Notes under the pieces: generated by a model
What the model was told of the DNA's origin: nothing
Seen by the model: only the letters and a program-made list of their open reading frames with translations
Databases searched by the model: none
In this document: in pieces, positions 52,017 through 59,644 of the stretch
Position numbering within the stretch: the stretch's first letter is position 1
How the letters are laid out: each line of letters starts with the position of its first letter
Position numbers and translations under genes: made by a program
DNA from: Actinoplanes cyaneus
Lineage (GTDB): Bacteria > Actinomycetota > Actinomycetes > Mycobacteriales > Micromonosporaceae
Direction of reading: 5' to 3'
DNA: 64,000 nucleotides
Assembly (NCBI RefSeq): GCF_016862095.1
Contig: NZ_BOMH01000028.1
Span: 186,001-250,000 of the forward strand

Positions 52017-52135
52017 GCCGACCGGTGAGCGGGAGCGCTGTCGGCCGGCGCTGACCCAGCCGACCGGCGAGCGGGAGTGCTGTCGGCCGGCGCTCACCCC
52101 GCCGACCGGTGGGCGCGGAGCGCTGTCGATCGGGG
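52017..52135. repeat. 42-bp tandem repeat in the spacer before marR
   Basis: Units 52017-52058 and 52059-52100 differ at about 4 positions; 52101-52135 is a partial third. Each begins GCCGACCGG. The repeats are in the 453-bp spacer 51771-52223, which otherwise has the VOC terminator and the marR operator. Short open frames across it encode 14-residue repeats in several frames, as expected of a 42-bp period; I do not call a gene. Confidence 0.8.
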
Positions 52136-52189
52136 GCTCGCTCGCGCCCGCGCACGGGACTCCGCTGAGACGTACTAGATAGTTTGTCT

Positions 52190-52215
52190 TTCAGATTTGA
52201 AGTTTCAGATTTGAA
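52190..52215. promoter_or_regulatory. Twin MarR operators, marR promoter and ribosome site
   Basis: Two copies of TTCAGATTTGAA (52190-52201 and 52204-52215), each a dyad TTCA-N4-TGAA, centred 14 bp apart. The second overlaps the marR ribosome site (GAAGGAG, 52213-52219). The same sequence lies upstream of the pirin gene at 55532. Binding by the MarR protein encoded here is inference from position and symmetry; autorepression would follow. Confidence 0.8.
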
Positions 52216-52223
52216 GGAGTACG

Positions 52224-52673
52224 GTGCTGACCATGGCCGAACCGCTCAGCGACACCCAGTTGCAGCACTGGCGCGCGTTCATCGAGAGCTCGTGGGCACT
52301 GCACACGACCCTCGAGGACGAGCTGCGCGCCGCGACCGGGCTGAGCATGAACGACTATCACGTCCTCGTCGCGCTCGCCGAGGCGCCGGGCCGCCGGATC
52401 CGGATGGGCGAGCTGGCCAACCGCATGGTGTTCTCGCCGAGCCGGGTCACCTACCAGATCAACTCCATGATCAAGCGAGGCCTGGTGGAGAAGGTCAGCT
52501 GCCCCGACGACAAGCGCGGCTTCGAGGCCGTGCTGACCGACCAGGGGCTGACCGCGCTGCGCGAGGCCGCCCCGGCCCACCTGGAAACCGTCCGCAGAAG
52601 TTTCATCGATCACCTCGACGACGAGGAGCTGGCCGTGATCGGCCGGGCCTTCGCCAAGATCAGGAAGATGTGA
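52224..52673 (+). CDS. MarR family transcriptional regulator
   Basis: A 149-residue winged-helix regulator. The DNA-binding domain spans about residues 40-105: YHVLVALAEAPGRRIRMGEL, ANRMVFSPSRVTYQINSMI (recognition helix) and VEKVSCPDDKRGFEAVLTD (wing with the Asp/Arg salt-bridge pattern of MarR). GTG 52224 has AAGGAG 4 bases upstream; ATG 52233 is the alternative. It probably represses itself and the pirin gene, which carries the same operator 3 kb away. It overlaps the convergent APH-like gene by 14 bp. Confidence 0.92.
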   Translation: MLTMAEPLSDTQLQHWRAFIESSWALHTTLEDELRAATGLSMNDYHVLVALAEAPGRRIRMGELANRMVFSPSRVTYQINSMIKRGLVEKVSCPDDKRGFEAVLTDQGLTALREAAPAHLETVRRSFIDHLDDEELAVIGRAFAKIRKM

Positions 52674-53484
52674 GTGCCGGCGCCGCTCCTCGCCGGTACT
52701 GACGCCAGGCCTCCGACGCGGTCATGATCCCGCGCGTCCACGGATCGGTGCTGCCGGCGCCAATCTCCGCCCACATCGTCGCGTTGGCCTCGGCAAAGGC
52801 CGTCACGCCCTCGATAGTTGCGGTCTGCCAGGCCGGCACCTGCTCGGCCCACCATTCGGCCTGCTCCGGGTCGTGACCGGCGGCGATCAGCCAGCTCACC
52901 CAGTAGGCGGCATCGAGCCACGCCGCGCCACGGGTCGCCCAGCCCCAATCGACGATCCGGGCCTCGTCGCCGCCGACGATCACATTGGCGGGATTCAGGT
53001 CGGTGTGCAGCAGGCTCGCGCCCACGAAGTGATGGAGCTGATCCTCGCTGGTGTACGCGGCGAGCCGCTGCTCAGCCAGCCGGAGCGAAGTGTTCGGGCA
53101 AGGCAGCTCGCCGATGCGTTCGATGAGCCGGGCCACGTGCCCGAGGTCTTTCGAGTGAGGCGAATAGTCCGCGTGGTGCCCGTCGAGCGCGTCGAAGATC
53201 AGAACGTCCCAGGCATCCTCGACGATGCGGGCGATCAGACTGGCGCCCACGGTTTCAACGTGCGGCGCGACCTGCTCCTCCCGTTCCTGAGTCCAAGCCC
53301 AGCGGTGCTCGACCGGTAGGGCCTTGAGGAAGTACCGCCCGTCGGGGGTTTGCAGGCGTGCGGCAACCGAGCTGTTGAATCCCTCGGTCGCCGGGTCAGC
53401 GGCGGTGACGAGGCCGATGACTGCGCCGATGCGGTATCGGACAGAGGGTGGCAGTTGCCAGTAGGCGATTCGTGTGGGCGACAA
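52660..53484 (-). CDS. Aminoglycoside phosphotransferase-family kinase
   Basis: A 274-residue APH/choline-kinase-fold protein. The catalytic loop HTDLNPAN (H160-N167, with D162) and the metal DxW motif VDWGWA (D179) are intact. The N-lobe (residues 1-100) has a plausible ATP lysine in FLKAL. TTG 53484 with GAGGA 8 bases upstream. In this position, downstream of a radical SAM/precursor pair, it could phosphorylate a peptide or small-molecule product rather than an antibiotic; substrate is unknown. Confidence 0.85.
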   Translation of the reverse strand: MSPTRIAYWQLPPSVRYRIGAVIGLVTAADPATEGFNSSVAARLQTPDGRYFLKALPVEHRWAWTQEREEQVAPHVETVGASLIARIVEDAWDVLIFDALDGHHADYSPHSKDLGHVARLIERIGELPCPNTSLRLAEQRLAAYTSEDQLHHFVGASLLHTDLNPANVIVGGDEARIVDWGWATRGAAWLDAAYWVSWLIAAGHDPEQAEWWAEQVPAWQTATIEGVTAFAEANATMWAEIGAGSTDPWTRGIMTASEAWRQYRRGAAPALTSS

Positions 53485-53573
53485 GGTTCGGTCCTCGGCG
53501 GCTGGCGGCGTCCCGGACCGCCTCGCCTATGGCACGACGACGGCCGGGACGCTCAATCAGGATTGGCGGATGG

Positions 53574-53744
53574 TCAGTTGTACGGGTTGTCGTCGCCGCA
53601 GCCGCGCTGGTTGCCCGCGGAGACCTGCTCGACCGTGGTGATGACGATGCCGGTCGGCTCCGGCTGGCGGTGCTGCGGCAGCGCTGAGGTCGTGGCAGCG
53701 GTCGCCTCGGGACGGCGCGTGATCTGAACCGGGGTCGGGCTCAT
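53574..53744 (-). CDS. Probable RiPP precursor peptide, 56 residues
   Basis: ATG 53744 with a strong AAGGAGG site, overlapping the radical SAM gene stop by 4 bp (ATGA), so it is translationally coupled to it. The leader-like part (PTPVQITRRPEATAATTSAL ... EPTGIVITTVEQVSAG) is followed by a polar C-terminus NQRGCGDDNPYN, with one Cys, Gly and an aromatic residue near the end, as expected of a modified core. The size, the coupling to a SPASM enzyme, and the shape suggest a ribosomally made, post-translationally modified peptide. I do not recognise a known precursor family. Confidence 0.6.
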   Translation of the reverse strand: MSPTPVQITRRPEATAATTSALPQHRQPEPTGIVITTVEQVSAGNQRGCGDDNPYN

Positions 53745-54331
53745 GATTCCTCCTTGTTCCCGTGCTGGCAGTAGTAACTCAGTGGTGCCTTCGCCGCCTG
53801 GTACACCTTCGCCATAGGTCGGCATACCCGGCAGGTGGACGACAGCTTGCAGCCGGAACATCCACCCGTGCGAAGCATTTGGGCGTCTGCGATCTCCGGC
53901 AGACGCAAGAGGGCTTCAGGCCCCTCGGTGATGAGATGGAGCGGGTTCTCCCGGCCGACCTTGCACATGGTCGCGTTGCCGTGCGGGTCGACGTGGAAGC
54001 TGGTGTGCCCGGCCAGGCAGCCCTGGAAGATCGCGGACTTGTCCAGATAGCCGGGCGTCTGCGAGTCGAGGGTCGAGCCGCTGCCGGTGTAGGTCGGCGA
54101 GATCGACCCGAACTCCTTGAAAGGGAAGCCGAGGTCGCGCACCAAGGCGCGCATCTCGTCCAGCTCCTCGATGTTGTGCTTCGTGATGATGATCGTGACC
54201 TCGACCGGTAGCTCCGCCTCCGCGGCGGCCACGAGGCCCGCGTAGGTGTTCTTGAACGCACTCTTCGTCTTGGTCAGCGCGTACGCGGTTTCAGGACTCG
54301 CGCCGTACATCGACACCGTGATCTTGTGCGG
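53741..54331 (-). pseudogene. Radical SAM/SPASM maturase, 5'-truncated
   Basis: Only the C-terminal half of a radical SAM protein is recognisable: HKITVSMYGASPETA (54331-54287, the middle of the barrel), VTIIITKHNIEELDEM, and a SPASM-type cluster region with CLAG, MCKVG, CSGC, STCRVC and YYCQHG. The N-terminal CxxxCxxC motif that binds the catalytic cluster is missing: upstream of 54331 the frame stays open to 54829 but reads as antisense of the plus-strand gene. The break is abrupt and coincides with the start of homology of the opposite-strand remnant. Without the cluster the enzyme cannot be an active radical SAM enzyme, so a pseudogene is the best call. Confidence 0.75.
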
Positions 54332-54337
54332 TCGGGC

Positions 54338-54676
54338 GTGGGCACCGCCATCCGCCAGCGCGAGACCGAGGAGGGCATGACCCCCGGGCACCTCGGCTCC
54401 CTGACGACGCTCAATCTCCAAGGCATCCTGCGAGTGCGTGACCGTCTCCCGGCCGAGACTCGGGATCGCATCGAGGTGGCCACCTATGACCAGACCATCC
54501 GTGTAAACATCGTGCTGATCGATGATGCCGTCTGTGTCGCGCAGCCCTACCTTCCACATTCCCGAGGCGTCGAGGCTCCCACGATGGTGATCAAGAGACG
54601 ATGGCCCACTGCCGGGCTGTATCCGGTCTTCGAGCGCACCTTCGAGGAGCTTTGGACCGGCGGCCAGCTTCGATGA
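54338..54676 (+). pseudogene. 5'-truncated gene, C-terminal domain of a regulator-like protein
   Basis: The 3' part of a gene whose product ends GHLGSLTTLNLQGILRVRDR, RIEVATYDQTIRVNIVLIDD and ELWTGGQLR. It resembles the C-terminal domain that follows an XRE-type helix-turn-helix in some actinobacterial proteins (DUF5919-like; tentative). No HTH and no usual start precede it; recognisable sequence begins within about 10 bp of where the opposite-strand radical SAM homology ends. Its stop overlaps the inositol-monophosphatase-like start by 4 bp, so they were one operon. Confidence 0.55.
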
Positions 54677-55464
54677 CGGACTACACAGACCTCCTGCCGG
54701 TTGCACATCAGGCGATCGACCTGGCGCGAAAGACCATGCGCACCATGCAACCGGGCGTACTGACCGCCAAGGGTGATCGGGAGATGGCGAGCGAGGTCGA
54801 CTACGCCATCGAGGACCAGGTCCGCACATTCCTCGCCCAGCACACCCCGGAGATCGGCTTCTTGCGCGAGGAGCACGGGCTCAGCGGCATGACGGACGGG
54901 CTGGTGTGGGCGCTCGACCCGGTCGACGGCACCGTCAACTTCGTCCACGGCTCCCCGCTCTGTGCCGTCTCGCTCGGTCTGATCACCGAGAACTGCTCGG
55001 TCCTCGGCGTCATTGACCTGCCCTTCCTCGGCAATCGCTACTCCGCGGCCGAGGGCAGTGGCGCCCACGCCGACGGCCGGCCCATCTCAGTCAGCACAAC
55101 GAGGCAGATCAGCGACGCCGTGGTGGTGCTCGGCGACTACGCCGTCGGGCAAGGGGCCGCCGAGAAGAACTGGGCCAGGTTCGCCGTCACGCAGCAGCTT
55201 GCCGCGAACGTGCAGCGCCTCCGTATGCATGGTTCAGCCGCTATCGACCTGGCGTGGCTGGCCACCGGCCAGGTCGACGCCGTCGTCATGCTGGCCAACA
55301 AACCATGGGACACCGCAGCCGGCGTCGTCATCGCCCGCGAAGCCGGCGCACTGACGACCGACCGCGACGGGTCGCCTCACAGCTTCGAGTCGTCCGCGAC
55401 GATCGCTGCCAATCCGAGCCTTCTCAGCGCCCTCCTGGATCTCGTCGGCGGCGGCCACCGGTAA
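54673..55464 (+). CDS. Inositol monophosphatase family protein
   Basis: A 263-residue Mg-dependent phosphatase. Metal-binding residues: E66/E67 (FLREEHG), the motif WALDPVDGTVNF (D82, D85) and the C-terminal PWDTAAGVVIAREAGA. Substrates in the family include inositol phosphates, histidinol phosphate and PAP. ATG 54673 overlaps the preceding stop. With the APH-like kinase in the same island it suggests phosphate addition and removal on one product, but this is inference; the gene may have lost its promoter in the deletion upstream. Confidence 0.88.
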   Translation: MTDYTDLLPVAHQAIDLARKTMRTMQPGVLTAKGDREMASEVDYAIEDQVRTFLAQHTPEIGFLREEHGLSGMTDGLVWALDPVDGTVNFVHGSPLCAVSLGLITENCSVLGVIDLPFLGNRYSAAEGSGAHADGRPISVSTTRQISDAVVVLGDYAVGQGAAEKNWARFAVTQQLAANVQRLRMHGSAAIDLAWLATGQVDAVVMLANKPWDTAAGVVIAREAGALTTDRDGSPHSFESSATIAANPSLLSALLDLVGGGHR

Positions 55465-55504
55465 GCCGTCACTGACGCGCGCTGGATGACGCCGGTCACC
55501 GTTT

Positions 55505-55546
55505 CTTCAGTTTTGAAGCTAAACCCTGGTCTTTCAGATTTGAAAG
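55505..55546. promoter_or_regulatory. MarR-type operators upstream of the pirin gene
   Basis: CTTTCAGATTTGAAAG (55531-55546) is a perfect dyad and contains the exact 12-base core found twice before marR. A second, weaker dyad CTTCAGTTTTGAAG (55505-55518) has the same 4-bp spacing; centres are 27 bp apart. Both lie 38-80 bp before the pirin start. Confidence 0.8.
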
Positions 55547-55583
55547 AGATACGCTGAAGCCCTCGAAGTCAGGAGGGCTTGAG

Positions 55584-56534
55584 ATGCCTGCAATCACCGT
55601 CGATGACGTCCTTGTTCTGCCGCGTCTGCCGAAGCTGGACCCGGTCGCGACGGAATACCGTCCGGTTCGCCGCCTGACGACCGCGCCGAGTGGTTACGAG
55701 GGTGAGGGCTTCCCGGTCCGCCGCGCTTTCGCCGGCGTGCCACTGTCCGAACTTGATCCCTTCATCCACCTGGACCAGATGGGTGAGGTCGACTACGCGC
55801 CGGGTGAGCCGAAGGGCACCCCGTGGCACCCGCACCGGGGATTCGAAACGGTCACCTACATGATCGACGGCATCATGGACCACCAGGACTCGCTGGGTGG
55901 TGGCGGCTCGATCACCAACAGCGACACCCAGTGGATGACCGCCGGCTCCGGCATCCTGCACATCGAGGCGCCGCCGGAGCACCTGGTGACGAGCGGCGGC
56001 CTCTTCCACGGCCTGCAGCTCTGGGTGAACCTGCCGCGCGCCGCCAAGATGATCGACCCGAAGTACCAGGACATTCGTGGCAAGGCGTCCGCGCTGCTCA
56101 CGACGCCGGACGGCGGTGCGCTGATCCGCATCATCGCCGGCTCGGTGGCCGGTCACGAGGGGCCGGGCTCGACGTTCACGCCGATCAACCTGGCTCATGT
56201 GACGATGCAGCCGGGTGCGCGGCTCGACCTGCCGTGGCAGCCGTCGTACAACGCGCTGGTCTACGCGCTCTCCGGCGAGGGCTGGGCCGGCACCGACCTG
56301 CGGCCGATCAAACTCGGTCAGCTGGCGACGTTCGGCGCTGGTGACGCGATTCGCGTGGAGGCTAAGACCGAGCTCGATCTGTTCATCATGGGCGGCCAGC
56401 CGATCCGGGAGCCGGTCGTCCACTACGGGCCCTTCGTCATGAACACCAAGGCGGAACTGCAGCAGGCCTTCGAGGACTTCCAGAAGGGTCGCCTCGGCAC
56501 GGTTCCGGCGACGCGACTGCCGCACACCGATTGA
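55584..56534 (+). CDS. Pirin family protein
   Basis: A 316-residue bicupin. N-terminal pirin domain with metal ligands in HPHRGFETVTYM and a QWMTAGSGILHIE segment (about residues 74-135); C-terminal pirin_C cupin (about 195-300) with YNALVYALSGEGW. Bacterial pirins include quercetinases and redox- or stress-linked proteins; the substrate is open. It carries the same operator as marR, so the two likely form a repressor/target pair that once lay adjacent. Confidence 0.93.
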   Translation: MPAITVDDVLVLPRLPKLDPVATEYRPVRRLTTAPSGYEGEGFPVRRAFAGVPLSELDPFIHLDQMGEVDYAPGEPKGTPWHPHRGFETVTYMIDGIMDHQDSLGGGGSITNSDTQWMTAGSGILHIEAPPEHLVTSGGLFHGLQLWVNLPRAAKMIDPKYQDIRGKASALLTTPDGGALIRIIAGSVAGHEGPGSTFTPINLAHVTMQPGARLDLPWQPSYNALVYALSGEGWAGTDLRPIKLGQLATFGAGDAIRVEAKTELDLFIMGGQPIREPVVHYGPFVMNTKAELQQAFEDFQKGRLGTVPATRLPHTD

Positions 56535-56704
56535 TCCCCCAAGGGGTACGTCGTGAGCCCGGCCCAGCGGCCGGGCTCAGCGGCCTTCCCGGGCCGGTGA
56601 CGACGGCGGCGCTCGGCCGTGAACGGGCTGCCCGGGCCACGTAGACGGGGCCCGGGCCGTACAAAGAAGTGGTTCTACGCCTCTCGGTTGATTAACTTCC
56701 GGGA

Positions 56705-57172
56705 GTGATGATTCGTCTCGCGTCGCCGGCGGATGCCGCGGAACTGGTGCGTCTTCGTGGCGTCATGCTGCGCACTTTCGAAGCGGAGAACTGGAACGAC
56801 GACTGGCATGAACCGGCCCGCCGGACACTGATCGAGCGACTGGGGCGGGCCGATTCGACGCTGGCCGCATTCGTGGTGGATCGGCCGGAGCGCGAGGGGC
56901 TCGCGGCGTGCGCGCTCGGGAGCATCGAGCAGCGGCTCGGGAATCCGTTCAACGCGGCCGGGCGGGTCGGCTACGTCTACAACGTCGTGACCGATCCTGA
57001 CATGCGGCGGCGAGGGTATTCGCGAGGGTGCATGACCGCGCTGATCGCGTGGTTCCGCGAGCGCGGCGTGCTCGCCGTCGACCTGAAGGCGTCGGCCGAG
57101 GGCGAGCCGCTCTACCGGTCGCTGGGGTTCCGGCGCAGCGCGGAACCGGGGATGCGGCTCAGTCTCAGGTGA
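56705..57172 (+). CDS. GNAT family N-acetyltransferase
   Basis: A 155-residue acetyltransferase: IRLASPADAAELVRLRG at the start, the acetyl-CoA motif VTDPDMRRRGYSRGCMTALI (about residues 97-116) and LYRSLGFRRSAEPGMRLSL at the end. GTG 56705 and ATG 56708 are adjacent start options. Substrate unknown. It overlaps the convergent Clp-N gene by 8 bp. The 170-bp spacer before it shows nothing clear. Confidence 0.92.
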   Translation: MMIRLASPADAAELVRLRGVMLRTFEAENWNDDWHEPARRTLIERLGRADSTLAAFVVDRPEREGLAACALGSIEQRLGNPFNAAGRVGYVYNVVTDPDMRRRGYSRGCMTALIAWFRERGVLAVDLKASAEGEPLYRSLGFRRSAEPGMRLSLR

Positions 57173-57779
57173 CCGCGCCGGCCTCCAGCGAGCGCGCCAG
57201 GTCGGTGCGCAGGCGCTCGACGTCGATCTCCTGCTCGGCGAGGATCTGCATGGCCAGCCCCCGGCCCTCGCGGATCACGCCGAGCATGATGTGCTCCGGC
57301 GCGATGAACTTGTGCTTCAGCCGCAGAGCCTCGCGCAGGGACAGCTCCAGCACCTTCTTGTTCCGGCTGGAGAACGGCGTGTGGCCGCCACCGCCGCCCG
57401 AGTAGAGCTTCCCGAAGATCCCCCGCTTCTTCGGGGCGGGTCGCGGCAGGTGGAGCGCGCCGGCGCCGAAGTTCTCCTCGATCGCGGCACGAACCGCGTC
57501 CAGGTCGATGCCGATCGCTTTGAGGGCCGCCGCGTCCTCGGCGTCCCGGTCGGCCACGACCGTCTCGTCGCCCTGGTCGCCGACGTGCTGGACGACCGCG
57601 GCGCGTACCGCGTCACGGTCCACGCCCGCCTGGCGCAGCACGGCCCCGGCACCGCTGTCGACGGTGAGCAGCGAGAGCAGCACGTGCTCGGTGCCGATCA
57701 CCGGATGACCCAGCTCACGGGCCTGATCCTTGGCGCCGGTCACGACGGCGCGGGCACTCTGGGTGAACCTCTCGAACAT
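57165..57779 (-). CDS. Clp N-terminal repeat domain protein
   Basis: A 204-residue protein with two Clp_N repeats and no ATPase: FTQSARAVVTGAKDQARELG, GTEHVLLSLLTVDSGAGAVL for the first, and SRNKKVLELSLREALRLKHK, FIAPEHIMLGVIREGRGLAM for the second. Such ClpC N-domain-only proteins may bind substrates or adaptors of the ClpC/ClpP protease. It is the second gene of an operon with a small HTH protein, 1 bp apart. Confidence 0.92.
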   Translation of the reverse strand: MFERFTQSARAVVTGAKDQARELGHPVIGTEHVLLSLLTVDSGAGAVLRQAGVDRDAVRAAVVQHVGDQGDETVVADRDAEDAAALKAIGIDLDAVRAAIEENFGAGALHLPRPAPKKRGIFGKLYSGGGGGHTPFSSRNKKVLELSLREALRLKHKFIAPEHIMLGVIREGRGLAMQILAEQEIDVERLRTDLARSLEAGAVT

Positions 57780-57780
57780 C

Positions 57781-58017
57781 TCAACCCTCCCGCGGGTCGG
57801 TCATCGGCATCAGCCGGGCATGTTTCTTGTGTACGCCCTGACGGGTCACCTCGAGCGCATCGGCGATCTCCTGCCAGGACCAGCCCTTGGTACGGGCATT
57901 CGCCACCTGGAGGTGCTCGAGGCCCTCCAGGAGGCGGCGCAGTGCGACCACCGCGCGCAGACCGACCCGGGGGTCGGCGCTGCTCGCGGCGGCGGCAAGG
58001 TCGGTTGCCTCGGTCAT
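57781..58017 (-). CDS. Small HTH DNA-binding protein
   Basis: A 78-residue protein with a sigma-region-4-like helix-turn-helix (WSWQEIADALEVTRQGVHKK, about residues 46-65). It is paired with the Clp-N gene and starts 3 bp from an upstream dyad that it probably binds, so autoregulation of this two-gene operon is likely. ATG 58017. Confidence 0.88.
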   Translation of the reverse strand: MTEATDLAAAASSADPRVGLRAVVALRRLLEGLEHLQVANARTKGWSWQEIADALEVTRQGVHKKHARLMPMTDPREG

Positions 58018-58020
58018 GAC

Positions 58021-58063
58021 GTCAACCTACGTTGACACTATCCACATGTCAACCCCAGTTGAC
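58021..58063. promoter_or_regulatory. Twin GTCAAC-N4-GTTGAC operators
   Basis: GTCAAC (58021-58026) and GTTGAC (58031-58036), then GTCAAC (58048-58053) and GTTGAC (58058-58063): two perfect 6+4+6 dyads with centres 27 bp apart. They lie between the HTH/Clp-N operon and the divergent aminopeptidase gene. The HTH protein is the likely ligand. Confidence 0.85.
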
Positions 58064-58088
58064 GGAGCAGGGTTCTAGGCTCACCTGT

Positions 58089-59288
58089 ATGGATTGGATC
58101 GAACGCTTCGCCGACGTCGTCGTCAGGGCCGGGGTCAACGTGCAACCCGGGCAGGGCGTCGTCCTGAACACCGACACCGCCCACCTGGAGATCGCCCGCG
58201 CGGTGGTCGAGGCGGCCTACGCGGCCGGCGCCGCCTGGGTCGAGCCGATCTGGTCGGACGGTCCGATGCGCCGCTCGGAGGTCGACCACGCGAGCCTGGA
58301 CCAGCTCCGCGCCAGCCGGCCCTGGGTGCTGCAGCGCACCCGCGAGTGGGGCGAGCAGGGCGCCGCCTGGATCACCCTGGTCGGTGACGCCGACGCGCAC
58401 GTGCTCGACGGCGCCGACCCGGTGAAGGCGGCCGCGCGACGGGTCGAGGAGTCACACGCCCGGCGGGAGGCGGTGCTGGGCAAGCTGCGCTGGACGGCGG
58501 TCGGCGCGCCGAATCCGGGATGGGCCGGTCAGATCTTCGGTGAGCCCGACCTGGAGCGGCTCTGGCAGGCGGTCGGCACCGCGATGCGGCTGGACGAGGA
58601 CGATCCGGTGACCGCCTGGCAGCACCGGGCCGCCACGCTCGCCGAGCGCGGCGCGGCCCTCGACGCGCTGGAGCTGACCGAGGTCCGCTATCGGGGCGAG
58701 GGCACCGACCTGACCGTCGGGCTGATCCCGGGCTGCCACTGGACCGGCGGCGGGATGGTCGACGACGCCGGGATCGCGTACATGCCGAACATCCCGACCG
58801 AGGAGGTGTTCACCAGCCCCGACCGCAGCCGGGCCGACGGCGTGCTGCTGGTCACCAAGCCGCTGGTGCTCAGCGGTCGCCTGGTCACCGGCCTGCGGCT
58901 GACCTTCGAGGGCGGGCGGATCACCGCGGTGGCAGCCGACGAGGGCGCCGACATCGTCGAGGCGCAGCTCGCCACCGACGAGGGTGCGCGCTACCTGGGC
59001 GAGGTCTCGCTGGTCGACCGGGACAGCCGGATCGCACAGGCCGGGATCGTCTTCCACAACACGCTCTTCGACGAGAACGCGGGGTGTCACGTGGCGTGGG
59101 GGCAGAGCTTCCCGTTCGCGGTCCCGGGCGGGGTGGCGATGAGTCAGGAGCAGCGCGGCGCGCTGGGGCTGAACTCGTCGGGCGTGCACACCGACGTGGT
59201 GGTCGGCGGCGCCGGCATCACCGTGACCGGCAGCGGTCCGAAGGGGACGGTCGACATCATCCGCGACGACGAGTGGGTGCTGGGCTGA
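58089..59288 (+). CDS. M29 family aminopeptidase
   Basis: A 399-residue thermophilic-type metallo-aminopeptidase (AmpS/AmpT/PepS). Seen: the N-terminal domain VVVRAGVNVQPGQGVVLNTD, and the metal-binding C-terminal half with NIPTEEVFTSPDR (Glu), LGEVSLVD (Glu), FHNTLFDENAGCHVAWGQ (His, Tyr/His, Asp region) and SSGVHTDVVVG (His, Asp). ATG 58089 begins the conserved sequence. Its promoter region is shared with the Clp-N operon operators. Confidence 0.92.
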   Translation: MDWIERFADVVVRAGVNVQPGQGVVLNTDTAHLEIARAVVEAAYAAGAAWVEPIWSDGPMRRSEVDHASLDQLRASRPWVLQRTREWGEQGAAWITLVGDADAHVLDGADPVKAAARRVEESHARREAVLGKLRWTAVGAPNPGWAGQIFGEPDLERLWQAVGTAMRLDEDDPVTAWQHRAATLAERGAALDALELTEVRYRGEGTDLTVGLIPGCHWTGGGMVDDAGIAYMPNIPTEEVFTSPDRSRADGVLLVTKPLVLSGRLVTGLRLTFEGGRITAVAADEGADIVEAQLATDEGARYLGEVSLVDRDSRIAQAGIVFHNTLFDENAGCHVAWGQSFPFAVPGGVAMSQEQRGALGLNSSGVHTDVVVGGAGITVTGSGPKGTVDIIRDDEWVLG

Positions 59289-59385
59289 GACTGCCTGGTC
59301 CCGGGGCAGGTCCACGGCTGTCCGGCGGTGCCGCCCGGGTGTCGCGCCCGGGCGGCGGGGCCCACGCCGGCGATGCTCGCGGCCG

Positions 59386-59511
59386 TCAGGACATGAACAG
59401 GATCGCGGCCGTGCCGAGCAGCACCAGCAGGAGCATGGTGACGAGCAGGCCCGTCTCGGCGGACTCGGTGGTTTCCGGGACAGGGGTGGTGGTCAGCGGC
59501 TCGCTGCTCAT
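59386..59511 (-). CDS. Small membrane protein, 41 residues
   Basis: ATG 59511 with a strong site (GGAGGAGC about 8 bases upstream). N-terminal polar Thr/Glu/Pro-rich part (EPLTTTPVPETTESAE) and a C-terminal transmembrane helix (LLVTMLLLVLLGTAAILFM). I do not recognise it; the ribosome site and clean TM helix make it a likely real gene. It is convergent with the aminopeptidase gene, 97 bp apart. Confidence 0.65.
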   Translation of the reverse strand: MSSEPLTTTPVPETTESAETGLLVTMLLLVLLGTAAILFMS

Positions 59512-59644
59512 GACGATGCTCCTCCGCGGGTGGAACTCCGGGCCGGGAAAGGGGACAACGATCGGGGGATGATCGCTTAGGAAGTGCGCGAGGCGGTCCA
59601 GGGGCTTACGGTGAGGGCGTCGTCGACCTCGGAGGGGTTGTCTG

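Noticed and set aside
51895..52155. Minus-strand ORF with 14-residue repeats
   Set aside because: The repeat arises from a 42-bp tandem array and is open in several frames; no start site or family supports it.
54332..54829. N-terminal half of a 362-codon frame leading into the radical SAM gene
   Set aside because: The first 165 codons are antisense to the opposite-strand remnant and the phosphatase operon start, with no radical SAM motif; treating it as an intact fusion protein would be wrong.
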